From Trichobilharzia szidati (taxonomy: Eukaryota; Platyhelminthes; Trematoda; Strigeidida; Schistosomatidae), in contig OX235277.1 of NCBI GenBank assembly GCA_944472155.2, forward strand, positions 40,254,758 through 40,318,757: 64,000 nucleotides of DNA, given 5' to 3'. This document shows, one piece after another, positions 11,565 through 23,149 of this stretch. The first letter of the stretch is position 1, and each line of letters opens with the position of its first letter. Under the pieces are notes generated by a model. That model made no database searches. It saw nothing but the letters and a program-made list of their open reading frames with translations, and was not told the origin of the DNA. The position numbers and the translations under genes were made by a program.

Positions 11565-11735
11565 CTTTTATTTATTTATTTATTTTATTTTGGTTACAGC
11601 TTGATGCCACACCGTATTTTCAGTACAAGTATGGCATTTTCAGCATGGATATCGGTAGCCCAAATTTTGCAGGCCGACCATAGATATCGGGTGTGCGCCG
11701 GCAGGGGCTTGAACCTCGGACCATGTGCATGGTCG
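11565..11735 (-). repeat. Truncated tRNA-derived SINE with 'gataccgtattttggta'-type tail
   Basis: On the minus strand it starts inside a tRNA-like head ('gccgaccatgcacatggtcc', then box B-like 'gaggttcaagcccctgc'). It continues through 'tctatggtcggcctgcaaaa' and 'gctgaaaatgcc', ending in AT-rich repeats at 11565-11590. The full-length relative is at 35127-35320. Copy A lacks it at 4310-4320, so it arrived after the duplication. Confidence 0.6.
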
Positions 11736-11949
11736 GCTTCACATAACCCGGGTACGATCGCCAGGGGATGCATTCCTATACCTCATTTAGCTGGTAATAT
11801 GCCTGGTAAAGAAAGGGGGTTGTGTATGAGTCTAGCAGTACCGCCACTATTGGAACTTCACAGAGCGAACTTGAAGCCATATGTTCCACTTGGAACGCTA
11901 AGAAATGATGAAAAGAACGTAAGCCTTAATCCCTCTTTTGTATTTCTTT

Positions 11950-12223
11950 GATTTAGATTTTGGGTACTGTGATAGAATATATATCCCGCCATGTTCGAGA
12001 GCATCTCACAGTTTGGCTGAGCAAGGAGATCGTAGAGGTATTAATTAATTCACTGATATGGCATGATGTTGTAGATACTCACCATGAAGATGCAGCATTT
12101 GACACATCGTTTAATATAGTCTACAAAGTTCGACAACATTTGCCGAAATGGACACGAATGCATTTGCTTTGTATGGCAGAGGCTTTAGCAATACATAACA
12201 TAAAGCTAGAACTTTGTGTATAA
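11950..12223 (+). pseudogene. Penelope-like endonuclease C-terminus, copy B
   Basis: An open stretch of 87 codons reads SRHVREHLTVWLSK near the start, then FDTSFNIVYKVRQHLPKWTR and LLCMAEALAIH. The arrangement (R-x-x-EH, acidic/aromatic linker, basic LPK-x-x-R, AEA-x-AI helix) is that of a PLE protein after the GIY-YIG catalytic centre. The catalytic half upstream is missing, replaced by SINE sequence, so it cannot be functional. Confidence 0.6.
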
Positions 12224-12577
12224 AAACAATGTGTATGGTCCCTTTCGTTACTATGGTCCTGATTTTAATTAATTTTAATTTACATAACAACTTTGTCATC
12301 CTTCTTTATTCCGTGTTCCATATTTTTTATTTTAATTCATTTATCATATTCTAACATTTTATCTAGTCTACTATTGTTGTGAAAACATTTCATTTATTCT
12401 ATGGCTCCCTCATATTATATTCACATATTCCCATTTCTGAATGTACTTTGCTTCCCGATCATCCATTTAACACTTACCTATTGAAATTTAGGCTGTCCTC
12501 TATTTATTTAGTTATTCATTCAGATATCCAATCAATTGTGACTCATAATCCTTTACACTAATATTATTATTATTTTT

Positions 12578-12818
12578 TATTTTCTTCACGTTCCCAGTGG
12601 AACAAAGGGCGGCTTCAAGATTGAGGCTTGAAGTTTCATTAACTGTGGTGTTTATTTTACCGGATGGAATTGCTAGCTTCATGCCCAATCTTCCCTCTTC
12701 ACCAATCCTTTTGTTGGATTAGCTAGTTAAAGGAGTGTGTCGGTGGCCCGGGATCGAATCCCGAACCACATGAGACGTGGTTGGTGAGCTTTATACCTCT
12801 GTGCCGCCAACGCACTCA
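12578..12818 (-). repeat. tRNA-Gly-derived SINE, copy B
   Basis: This is the orthologue of the SINE at 5119-5362, with tRNA-like box B 'gggattcgatcccggg' and tail end 'ccactgggaacgtgaag' on the minus strand. Confidence 0.8.
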
Positions 12819-13390
12819 ATATTAGTATTTCCACTCAATGTCAAACTTTAACACACACACAAACACACACACAAGGAAACTGGTTGTTATTGTCTATTGT
12901 AATTCATTTATGTATATATACGATTGTACAGGTATGAGAATGAAATTGTCGAGAAGAGAATTTTCTTCGCTTAATTCTTTGTTTTCATGTCTCAATAGGG
13001 ATTATTAATTGAATACAATTTCATGTAAGGCTTGTTTAGTGGATATAACACACAGTGATACAGTGTTGATACTTCGATGATGTTTAGAGCACAATTTATT
13101 TCTCATAATCAAGTTACTCCACTGCATAATTGGCTTAACATAGCTACAATACCACAGGTTTTACTGTAGTTTCCCATATTTGGGGTATAGATATGGCGTC
13201 ATTTCAACTTCACCTGTTTGACTTTGATTCAAGGACGAAAATTTCATTGGGTAGCCTCTCTCCACGTAACCATATTACTTAATAACACGTTTAGGTATCC
13301 CATGCTTTGGTGTCAATCCATCAAACTAGCATTAATCAATATTAGTTGAAATTACGCAATTCCCAAGCGGGAAGTATGCAAAATCGCAAT

Positions 13391-14010
13391 AAATATTATG
13401 GGGGAGTGAAAATATTTACAGTGGGTCTCTACGTGACCGATGGTGATTCCTTGACTGAAAGATGAAGTACCTAGACTAGCCACCTCCATTTGTGTCTACC
13501 AATTCAGCTGCACTTCTGGTGGAGCGAGTAATATCGGGTGTTGCTCTAGGAACTTGATTTTTCCTACTCGAGAACATCTTCCAGTATGGCTAAGTAAAGG
13601 TGTAGTGAAAATCATCAGCAGTTCGATATTGGACCATCTGGTTCAAACCGGCCACATAGCCAGCCAGCGTTGAAGAATCATTCTCAATCATCTACCGGGT
13701 GCTTAATAAATTGCCAAAATCATCGAAGTACCGTATGCTCCAAGCAGCAGAGGCTATTATAATTTGCCTTGCAAAAGAAGCAAGTCCAGCCAGTCACCAG
13801 CACTGCCCTGATGGGTTTTCAGTGGAGACTATACATTCATGAATTTGTATTATTACCTTTCCTAACTTTTCTGACATTCAGTTCATTGTTATGTTGATTC
13901 GATGTTATTTAAATATTAATGTTATTCATAACACTAATTCATTCACTGTAATGTTTGTATAACTTTAGAGCCTGATGATGAAGTTATCCAGAAGAGCATC
14001 GTTTGTTCAG
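13391..14010 (+). mobile_element. Penelope-like element 3' part and terminal repeat, copy B
   Basis: This is the orthologue of 5950-6565. The first part (to about 13791) is identical by eye to copy A. A diverged stretch of about 170 bases follows, then the terminal motif 'agagcctgatgatgaagtta' at about 13968 starts a second identical island. Confidence 0.65.
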
Positions 14011-14639
14011 TAACCGTTCTTTTGAAGATTATAACACGCATTTTAAATCCGCTATGAATTCTTTTGCTTACTATGGTATGACAGTGAGCAGTCTTGAAAT
14101 GAACTCAAAGTGTCATCCAGTCATTAGTCATTGTCTGTAATATCAAATAAATTTATCTGGTATTGAAATAAAATTACCATTCTGAAAAATACTTTGAATG
14201 CAGAGTACAGCAGTCTCAGCACGTTTTACTGCGAAGTATTCAATCCTTGTGTAGAATCTTCAAGTAAATCAATAATCGGTGTTATACATTATCTATACTT
14301 ATAATGTTCTATTCGAAGCACACTCCAATATCCATCAACTTTCCTTCTCCTGCTTCCCCCACCCGTTCCCGTCAGAAATTAATTAAATGCCATTTTGTTG
14401 CATAACAGTTACTTCCCTTGATAAAAGTGGACAAAGCAAGAGGAACAAATGGAGCAGGGTAAAATTACGTCGTTATGCTTCGTCGACTTTTCCTTGACGG
14501 CATACAACCGTAAAACATTTAGCAGGATAGCATGACGTCATTGAATTTCGTTGGTCCTGATCAGCTGCATACACCCATAAACAATTCTGATAGCGATATG
14601 TAAAATATTTAAATACTCTTTTTCTTATTGCTCATAAAG

Positions 14640-15330
14640 CCGAAGGCAAATATTACCAGGTGGCTATAATGAATATTAGAGAGGAATAAAAGTCCTTGTT
14701 AAGCTTTCGAGTATGCATGAAAATCGTTATTCTCAAGAGGTTTCGTGTTAAACACTTCTGTCTCCTCTATTTGGCTCCATATTTGCACGTAATCTTTCAT
14801 TTCCATTCCACGGTATCCCCCTATCACACTTTCACTGACACTAAATATGCCGCTTCTTTTTCAGATTCAAGCATAGAACCCATCTGGCTCGTGATGGCAA
14901 TCAACAGTCGCCTCAGAGCATGTTCAATCCATCTCCATTTCTTCCGGTATATTGTCGGGTGATAGGTTCGTTGGTTGATTTGTTGCATGCTAGTGCATGC
15001 TTCTTGTTGTTATTCCTCTCTTACTGGCCACCTGATCTGCAGTATGGAACGAAGGCTGCTGTTGAAAAACGCCAGCAGAAACAAATTGGAAAGGCTTTTG
15101 GTGATGCACCGATCTTCTGAACTATACAAATGCACTGACTTCAGACTAATGTTGAAAATTCGGATCTTTACTTTATGCCGAGTGCAGCTGATTTCCACAC
15201 AGGTTTCAGACTGTCCGCGCTTTGCCAGTTCTGAAAGGCTTTACATCGTCATCTGTGCCGCCTGTAGTGGAAACGGCACTGCCCAAAAAACTAAGCGAAA
15301 GAGTTGGGTTCCTCTAAACTTATCACACTG
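14640..15330 (-). pseudogene. LINE fragment (WIGHTLR family), copy B and beyond
   Basis: On the minus strand the translation contains KIRIFNISLKSVHLYSSED and SLRSILQIRWPVR, which match the post-thumb region of the LINE family seen at 24550-24830 (order: I-R-I-F-N, K-S-V-x-L-Y, then IRWPD, then W-x-WIGHTLR). The frame has no catalytic motif left and several breaks. Long plus-strand ORFs here are antisense. Confidence 0.6.
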
Positions 15331-16780
15331 ATATTGATTAGTTCTTGTTGATGTCATTGTTGTCAGTTAGCTTTCTTCATCGCTGCCATCTTCTTTATGT
15401 TCTCTGTGTCGATTCTTCGGCGAACATATTAGTTTTGCCTGTAGGCATTCAACGTCGTATGTCACAAGTCATAAATCATGTGTGGAATTCAGGTCCCATC
15501 AGTAAAAAACTGTCTCACTAATAAGGTTTTTGCTGCCTTCCAGTTGCACGTTCCTTGGAATTTGTTCAGATGAGCAATCGAAATTCCTTTAATCTCTTCT
15601 TCCAATATATGCTTTGGTATATATATTCGAATTTATTTATGCAGCTGGAAGTGACGCGAAAGTGACACCTATCAGTCTTAGATTGCCTCACTGAAAAGTT
15701 TACTTAGTGAACTGTGAATGACCTGGTAGTTGGATAAGTTCAGTTAAGAGTAGCCCTTATTCTACATTTAATTCTTACCTATACCTCTGTAATGACCCAA
15801 ATCAACATGTTGTGGTCTGAAAGCAAGAAAACCAACCTTCTCCTTCTACTGTATGGCTAACCAAAACTTCCTTGAGACATGCTCAGTCACAAAATACCCT
15901 AACAACAGCGAGAAGATACTGGTTTGCGACAAAATCTGCAGTGCTATTTTACAATAATAACATATTAAAAGGTAAAATTAACCCAACAATGCCAATGGCC
16001 AGCCATACACATTCAGTTAGTTCTCAATAACAAAACAAGTGCTGTAGAACGACATCAGTTAACCAGAAATCATCTGTAAGAATTTCTTGACAGTCAAGTA
16101 GATTATCACCAAAACGGTGGGGTCAAAACTCTGTCAGCAAGAGCCATGCGCCAAACAATTCCTGCAAGCAGTCCATGGTCAAAGTCACCTGGACTTACAC
16201 AAACAAAGCCACAGTCGTAGAACAACACATTATTATCAATACTGTTACACAACCACAAGCAGAAGCATTACAATCAGTGATTAAACAGGAACAAAGGCAA
16301 GTAATAAGGATCAGTACATTCAAATGAGCTCAGATATTGTAAGTATATCGTTCAGGAGGGATTTTCCGAAAAATTATTCCATCACATGCATTACAAAGTG
16401 AGGAATCGAACTAAGCACCTACAGCTTTCACGATGAGATCGTTCAACATTCAGCAACTGAGGTGGAATCCAATAGTTCATCAATTCTAAATTCCTTTGAT
16501 TCTCGTCATAGGCACACTCTCTTGATATATATATATATTTATATATGTATAGAGAGAGAGAGATAGTTGGCGCACTGGAAGCATTTTTCCCTGTAAAACA
16601 GGAAAGAGCTCACATGACCAACCAACCAAAACAGCATTTTGGCGCACACACAAACAGAAGCGTTGGATTTAAGGATTAAACAGGTATAAAGAAGACAGGT
16701 AGCATGTAAAAATCAAGACAGTGACATGGCGCAAGCGAAAAAAAAAAGAAAATAATTACAAACTAATGTCAGCTCATGAT
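15331..16780. other. No gene recognised; unique AT-rich sequence
   Basis: I found no coding exon, RNA gene or repeat family here, apart from a simple TA/GA microsatellite at about 16528-16565. No splice-consistent ORF was seen. Confidence 0.4.
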
Positions 16781-16784
16781 GAAA

Positions 16785-17215
16785 ATCTTGTAACCAATCA
16801 AATCCCTACAAACCAACACTTAAATATCAATGAGATGCTCACTGGCGACTGGCCCTATTCAGGCAGGTAGTTACCTGGGGTTCTAGTGAGAAGTCGTGAC
16901 CTGTAGGGTGCAGCAGGTCGGGTGTGAGGACAAATACTCGCCGAAGACATTGGCTAGGGGTCGCGCTATGTCGTGAATTGGCAGAAGTTAGAATTCATGG
17001 GTCATTGGATCAGGTCCCAGTGGCTTAATGGTATACGAGCTCACCTTGTAACCAGACGGTCCTGGGTTCGAATCCCGGTGGGTGCATACTGATGAAGAGT
17101 CCCAAACGAAACAGCTGTCCAGTACTCCCAGGTTTTCCAATGGTTCTCTAACTGATGTCAGCTCATGATGAAAATCCTGTAACCAATCAAATCCCTACAA
17201 ACCAACACTTGAATT
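16785..17215 (+). mobile_element. Hammerhead SINE, near full-length monomer with direct terminal repeats
   Basis: This is the best view of the family's complete unit. It begins and ends with the same stretch, 'aaccaatcaaatccctacaa' (about 16794 and 17181). In between are a leader (tagttacctggggttctagt), 'gtcgcgctatgtcgtgaatt', a tRNA-like head starting 'ggtcccagtggcttaatggt' with box B 'gggttcgaatcccgg' (17063-17077), the hammerhead segment (17083-17133), and a tail 'ccaatggttctctaactgat'. The unit is about 390 bases. The hammerhead has lost part of stem II. Repeated ends suggest derivation from a tandem or circular template. Confidence 0.75.
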
Positions 17216-17224
17216 ACAAAGCCA

Positions 17225-17660
17225 TTCAAATATCCTTTTACAGGGATTTGATTGGTTACAGATTTTTCACCGTGAGATAATGTAGGTTAGAGAACCACTG
17301 GAAAACTCACCAGGAAGTGTTGGACGGCCAGCTGTTTCGTCAGCCTAGTTTGGAACTCTTCAGTTGTACGCATCCACCACCAGAGTTCGAACACAGGACT
17401 TTCTGATTACAAGGCCAGCAAGCTCGTAGACCATTAAGCCATTAGGACACGATCCAATGGCCATGTATTCCAACTTTTGCCAGCCAATTCATGATATAGC
17501 CCAACCACTAGCCAGTGTCATCGCTGGCGAATATTTTTCCTCACACTCGATCTGATGTATCCCATTGGTAGCGACTTCTCACTAGAACCCGGGTAACTAC
17601 CTTTCTGAATAGGGCCTGTCACTAGTGAGCATCAGATTGATATTCAAGTATCAGTTTTCA
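17225..17660 (-). mobile_element. Hammerhead SINE, inverted neighbour
   Basis: Inverted copy of the preceding element, about 10 bases away, with box B relic 'gtgttcgaactctgg', a hammerhead relic at about 17317-17362, and the leader 'agttacccgggttctagtga' at its far end. Together with 16785-17215 it forms an inverted pair. Confidence 0.7.
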
Positions 17661-18960
17661 GGAATTTGATTGGCTCCATGACTCCATCATGAATTACAAA
17701 GCTAGCTGAAACATCCAAATAAGTATACGTGTCATAATTAGATCGTTCATGGAGGAGTTTTCCAAATAATTAACTCTAGGAAGACTGGTCCCTTCTCTTG
17801 TTTCTTTCCGTTATGTTATTTAATGGCCTTCATTTTTGCAATCCTAATTACTCCAATATTTTCAAATAATGACACCATTATATCCTGCTCAAAGTGTTCG
17901 TTCAACTTAATAGCAGTAGTTATTTTCTATGGATAGGGACTAGCAGTTAAGTATACGATGCGTATTTTGTTCTACCTGTGGCTTATCGGTTAGATGTGCT
18001 TGATGGTGTTCCCGCTAAAAGTGAAACCCTGTTCCCCATCCTTTCCAACACCAAAGCAGTATCCGTTAGGCCATGAAATAGGAAGAAATGCGCATCCTGA
18101 ATCCCACTCCTGGTTACCGTCAACCGAAAATAACTTCATACTAATTTAATGACATCGTCAAAGCGTCAATACAATGAGTTGGTCTGCCTACAAAGGCCGA
18201 GAATTTTGGTTCAACATAACCAATGAATGAAATATACAAATTAACCTTGAAATAAAAATTATAGCAGTAGTTTCAAACCGATTTTAAAATTACCACGAAA
18301 TATACATTGCGATTCAATGAAGTAAATAGATAATTAAAACAGTTACTAAATCTAATAGATATGATGCCTTTTTTTCTGGATGGCAAACTATGTAGCGCCG
18401 TAATTTAATCAGGCCGGTTAAAGTAGTTTAAAAGCATTTAAAACAATTTTCAACCAATAAATTATACAAGCAAAAAGTCTTTCTTTATGCTTAATTATTC
18501 TTCACAATAATACATAGGGAAATATCTTATAGAATGTTTACTAATTAGCATAGAAAAAAAAATTGTTTACAATTGCAAGGTATTCTCTTTCATCTTCTAC
18601 TTCCCCTACTGTTCTTGTATCACTTAAGTAACATTCAACTATCTTACTTTCTTTCTCTTTTAACGTCTATAATCCCTTCATCTATTCATCTCACCGAATC
18701 ATTAAGTCAAGAAGCATTAAAGGACAAAGGTAAAAACAAATATAGAATATTAGCAAACAGTCAGCTGCTTAGTTTACACTGCGTAGATGGCTAAGTAAAC
18801 AACGGAAATACACACAAATATTGTGAGTGAAAACAAAAACAATAACAAAGAAAGGAGAAAAAATGAGGAAAATTTGTAAATAATCTTTACTTTTACTTTC
18901 TCCAACGAAATTAGTCGTGTCTACTTGTTAATTGAACAAACTTCACTATCTTTACATTCC
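17661..18960. other. No gene recognised; AT-rich spacer
   Basis: The stretch contains A/T-rich runs and a 73-codon hydrophobic ORF (18573-18794) without homology features I recognise. No repeat or RNA gene was seen. Confidence 0.35.
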
Positions 18961-18964
18961 TTTA

Positions 18965-19200
18965 TAGGGGTTGGTATCGCTTAGAGAACCACTGAAATCC
19001 ACAGAGTACTGAATAGTAGTTGTTTCATCCTAATTTGGGAGTCTTCAGTAGAACTCACCTATTACCCTACCTAATAAGGATCTATACGCTACGAGGTGAG
19101 CTAGTTGACCATGACCCATGAATTCTAACTTTCATCTATTAGTGACTCATGGCACAAACGCCAGTCATTGTCATCGCCAGGTATTTGTCTTCACAACTGA
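18965..19200 (-). repeat. Decayed hammerhead SINE
   Basis: The minus-strand order is preserved: tRNA-like relic, 'ctgaagactcccaaattagg' with 'atgaaac', then the tail 'tggttctctaagcg'. Many substitutions are present. Confidence 0.5.
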
Positions 19201-19429
19201 CATGATGGACAAACTTGAAACCGATCGAATCCTTGCAAACTAAAACTGGAAAATTATTTTCGCTTAAAGGAAGAGAGATTTGATTTCTTTGGATTTATCT
19301 TGAATATGTAGGAAAGGCTCTTCAGTCATAAGAAAAAGACGAAAACAGTGAAGAAAATTTTCTTTTAGACGATTCATTTTCATAAGCTGTAGAAGTGTAA
19401 TTATATGTGTCTTTTGATTGGTCACGAGT

Positions 19430-19910
19430 CAGTGACTGGTGTAATGTGTGTGTGATGTGTCTAGTCCTATCTTTGGTGCGGACCGAACTCTATTAGTCAA
19501 GTTTGCACTGTGGCCACCATGTCACTAGGTGGCTCGCCATCATGGTGCACTTTGAATTGTTGGTATTTAGATGGTTGGAAGCAATCGGCCACAGGAAGCC
19601 TTCCTTGACCTAGGTTACGTTCTAGTTGACACTTACCAGTCAGCAACCTAGAAGGAACTGATATCCTTTGTGAGATTTGAACCCGTGTCATCCAGTGCTG
19701 CGAGTGACCTATTCGGGCTCGCTATTGGCCTCCTGTAGGAATGTATTGATAACTTCTCTGACTGCAGCAGTTGGTGACGCGGGTTTGAATCTCAGAAGGG
19801 CCATGAGTTCCTCCAACGTTGTAGATATGCCTTGCTGACTAGTGAGTGCCAACTAGAACGAAACCTAGGTGGAAGACTTCCTGCCGATTGCCTCCAACCA
19901 TCTAATACCA
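19430..19910. repeat. Third tRNA-derived SINE family (gaatagctcagtggtag type), two halves in opposite orientation
   Basis: The left half, on the minus strand, ends in 'gcgagcccgaataggtcact' with a box B relic 'ggttcaaatctcacaaagg'. The right half, on the plus strand, has 'actgcagcagttggtgacgc', box B 'gggtttgaatctcag', and the tail 'gccgattgcctccaaccatc'. Related copies are at 22590-23035, 32205-32300, 34088-34225 and 60060-60350. Confidence 0.6.
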
Positions 19911-20414
19911 ACAATGATAATTATTTTTAACAAATAAATCATAAGATGAATCAGATACTGGTTAAATTTGTTCTCAAAATAAATATTACGTAATGTAAGG
20001 TGTAATCTAGACGGGATGACTAATTGGAAATTGGAAAAGAGGCAGAAGTTGGCATGACGTAACAAATGTGAAAAGCTGATTTACCAATAAGTTTGTGTAG
20101 CGCGGACAAGTACTAGTGGAAAAGTCTGTATGAAAACGCGATTGTATTAATAAATAGTAATAGAGTGATAATAAAATATGAATGATGGGAATAATAATGA
20201 TAATAAAATGATAGTAATATTAATATTTGTTTGCTTACATAATAAAAAGAAGTAAAACTATAGTAAGAACGTTACTCTGGACAAAGTAGGGTGAGGGAAT
20301 GTATGTAGCGCTTCTGAATGCAGAAGTCCGATTTCATATCCCGAATAGCCAATCCTTCAGCTATGTACAGATGGCGTATTCAAAGTCCCTTTTTACGATA
20401 TTGAGGGACTCTGT

Positions 20415-21290
20415 GTAACACTGTGAAGCATTCATGCAGGTGGGAGTGCTCGATATCCAGAGTTGACAAGGTGTTCGAAGATGGATTGATTGGTGACGAA
20501 ATCACAGCACGGATCCAGAAAGCTCAGGCTGCTTTCGCTAGCTTACACCGTCTCTGGCGTAGGCGTGACATCCGGCTATCAACCAAGGGACGTGTATACT
20601 GCTCAGCAGTTCGCTCCGTCCTTCTCTATGGCTCTGAAACATGGCCAATACGAGTTGAAGACATAAAAAGGTTGTCTGTTTTTGACCACAGATGTTTACG
20701 ATATCTTTCTCGCGTTAGGTGGTATAATAAGGTAAGCAATGTTGACGTTAGGCGTAGAGTGTCGGGCAACGAGGGAAAATCAATCGAAGAGGCTATAAGG
20801 TTACATAGATTGAGATGGCTAGGTCACGTGCTGCGCATGCCTAACCATCGTCTCCCCACCACGGTGGGCATTACTAGCTGATATAGGTGCAGGTTGGAAA
20901 AGAGTAAGTGGTGGCCAAACAAAAACATGGCCTCATCAATCCATGAAATCCTTGACAGTTAAACTGAGTCAGGTAGGGAGATGCAGACTTCCGGGTTGGG
21001 GCCCTCGGTACTCTAAGAATCAATGGCTGGAGACAATAGGTGACATGGCTCAAAATCGTTGTCAATGGCGCAGATGTATTCAATCTCTTTAACCTTTCAT
21101 ATTCCTTTCTACCACTACTCATTCTGTTTCACTTTTATACTTATCTAAATTCTATTGATTCTCTTCTCTCATTTTCTTGTCTACCTTTGTGTGCTCTTTG
21201 GAACGTGGCAACTCGAACTGCTGCACCTCGGTGCCAAGTTCTATGTTGATTCCAGCAGCAGCAGCAGTTCGAAGATGGAGCTGCTAGTAT
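20415..21290 (+). pseudogene. RTE-type LINE, 3' fragment
   Basis: The open part encodes the post-thumb C-terminus of an RTE-like polymerase: ITARIQKAQAAFASLHRLW, SVLLYGSETWPI, FDHRCLRYLSRVRW, and RLHRLRWLGHVLRMPNHRLP. The frame then breaks near 20860 but homology continues through the 3' region to the family end 'gcagcagcagcagttcgaag' (about 21258). The same 3' end occurs at 29000-29060 and, inverted, at 47831, 50640, 56665 and 62440. The polymerase core is absent. Confidence 0.75.
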
Positions 21291-21871
21291 TCTTCTTTTC
21301 TCCTCTGGCTAGCTAGCGAAGCTGGACAGTGTTCCAGAATACGTTAGTGGACTTAACGTTGCGTACGGCCGATATATTTTGCTCCATACGAGCAAGTTAA
21401 TTGATAAATACACAACGATGTGGCCTAAAGCAGTATCCTATCCTCAACATTAGACTGGATTAACTGTCTGCTGGAGAGAATGTGATACGTAAGGTGGCTG
21501 CTTGAGTTCTGTTTACCTTCGTAACTAATAATAACCATAAGCTTCCGTTATGCGCATTTCATTCGAACCAACTCGTGATTCCAACAAGATACAGAGGACC
21601 TAAGAATACGTCATGCACTATTTTACATACGTTGGAGAACATCTGGAAACCTGGAAGTAGGGAGAAGCTGCGTCTTTCTAGACTGGAACTATGCAAGAGT
21701 GAGCAAACATCACCCTACCCACTGGAAATCGGATACAGAATCCCCTGGCCACGTGGCAAGCTCAACGTGTATTCAGCGACTTGAACAAAGCTTGAATTCC
21801 ACCTTCTCCAATATGTAATAAATAGCACAACCACCAGTTAATATTATCGGCAAGTTCTATTTTTTAAAATT

Positions 21872-22105
21872 TTATTCCCTCACATTCCCACTGGAACATA
21901 GGGCTTCACGCTACAGACTTGAAGTTTCGCTAGTAGTGGTGTTCGTTTTTACGTAATAGGGTTGCTAGCCTCATACCCAACCTCCCCTCTTAACCAATCT
22001 TATTACCGGCTTAACAAGTTAAAGGAATGTGTCTGCCGGTGATCGAACCCGAACCACTTGTGGCGTAGTTGGCGAACATTCTACCGCTGTGCCACCAACT
22101 CCCTA
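21872..22105 (-). repeat. tRNA-Gly-derived SINE
   Basis: On the minus strand the head includes 'ggtggcacagcggtagaatg', and the box B relic is 'cgggttcgatcaccgg'. The body has 'taccccgtt'-like and 'aacttcaagtctg' segments, with the usual end 'ccagtgggaatgtgagg'. It is diverged from the 56090 copy but of the same length. Confidence 0.7.
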
Positions 22106-22560
22106 TCGGCAAGTGTTTATTCTAAAATTCGACTTGATGGACCTTATCGGTCAGCACTTCTGCATATATGTCCAAGAAACTTCATCTTATAATCAGACAC
22201 TAGTGAGCACTAGAGTGACTCTGAAGCGCTAATTTGCAGGGATTTCATTGGTTTCAGTGTTGAATCCTATACTGACTTCAGTTAGAGAACCACTAAAGAC
22301 TGGAGACTACTGGAGAATATTTTGACTTTTCAGCAGTACGCAACCACAACGGTTCAAACAGAGGACCTTTTCTTCACAAAAACGAGCTCGTAGAACATTC
22401 AGTTAGTTTCCCCTAATCAAATGACTCATTCAATCCAACTTCTTTCAATTTACGATATTTAACACAAATGAGTCCCAAACTAGTACGAAACAGCTTGCTG
22501 TCCAGCAAACCCAGGTTTCCAGTGTTTCTCTAACTGATGTCAGCTCGTAACTGAACTTGT
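22106..22560 (-). repeat. Decayed hammerhead SINE
   Basis: The leader relic (gtcactctagtgctcactag), tRNA-like relic, 'gtactgctgaaaagtc' and tail 'tggttctctaactgaagtc' are recognisable on the minus strand. A partial plus-strand copy of the tail abuts it at 22470-22570. Confidence 0.5.
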
Positions 22561-22589
22561 AACTAAACAAAACTTGACAGAATGAATAT

Positions 22590-23035
22590 ACTAGATAGTT
22601 GAAGGCAATCGGCAGGAAGCCCAGCCTGACGTAGGTTTCGTGCTAGTTGGTACGTACTAGTCAGTAAGTCGTATCTGCCACCTTGAAGGAACTCATGTTT
22701 TTCTGAGATTCGAACCCGCGTCACCCAGTGCCGCCTGCAGTCAGAGATGCTACCACTGAGCTATTCGGGCTCGCGATTGATCTCCTGCAGGACTGTAGTG
22801 GGTATTTGGATTGCACACTAGTAACTAGTGTGGCGTGTCAAGTCCTTTCTTTGGTGCAGACTGAATTCTATCAGTCAGGTTTTGCAATGTGGCCATGTCA
22901 GAAGGGACATGAGTTCCTTCAAGGTTTCAGATACGCCTGGCTAACTTCTGAGTGCCAACTAGCCCAAAACCTATGTCAGGCTGGGCTTCCTGACGACTGC
23001 CTCCAAATATCATCAAATCAATGTGCACCGTGATG
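22590..23035. repeat. Third-family tRNA-derived SINE, inverted pair
   Basis: Minus-strand part 22590-22790 holds the head 'cgagcccgaatagctcagtg', box B 'cgggttcgaatctcag' and tail 'tgccgattgccttcaactat'. The next part (22800-23035), on the plus strand, repeats the tail 'gggcttcctgacgactgcct'. The 101-codon ORF across them is incidental. Confidence 0.6.
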
Positions 23036-23149
23036 ACGAGCTACCTAGTGGCATGGTGGCGAAATTGCAAAACCTGACTGATAGAATTCAGTCTGCACCA
23101 AAAAAGGACTAGACACGTCACACTAGTTACTAGTGTTCAATCCAGAATG

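Larger units (their letters stand above)
8023..14975 (+). repeat. Copy B of the tandem segmental duplication
   Basis: This is the partner of the unit at 1-7900. It lacks the LINE and the hammerhead SINE of copy A, so it shows their empty sites (8305/8306, and near 14620). It carries its own insertions: a PLE at 9971-11308 and a truncated SINE at about 11565-11735. Because the private insertions differ, the duplication is older than they are. No host gene was recognised inside either copy. Confidence 0.85.

Noticed and set aside
18573..18794. 73-codon hydrophobic ORF with a signal-peptide-like start
   Set aside because: AT-rich context produces Leu/Ser/Phe-rich ORFs by chance; no splice signals, homology or codon pattern support it.
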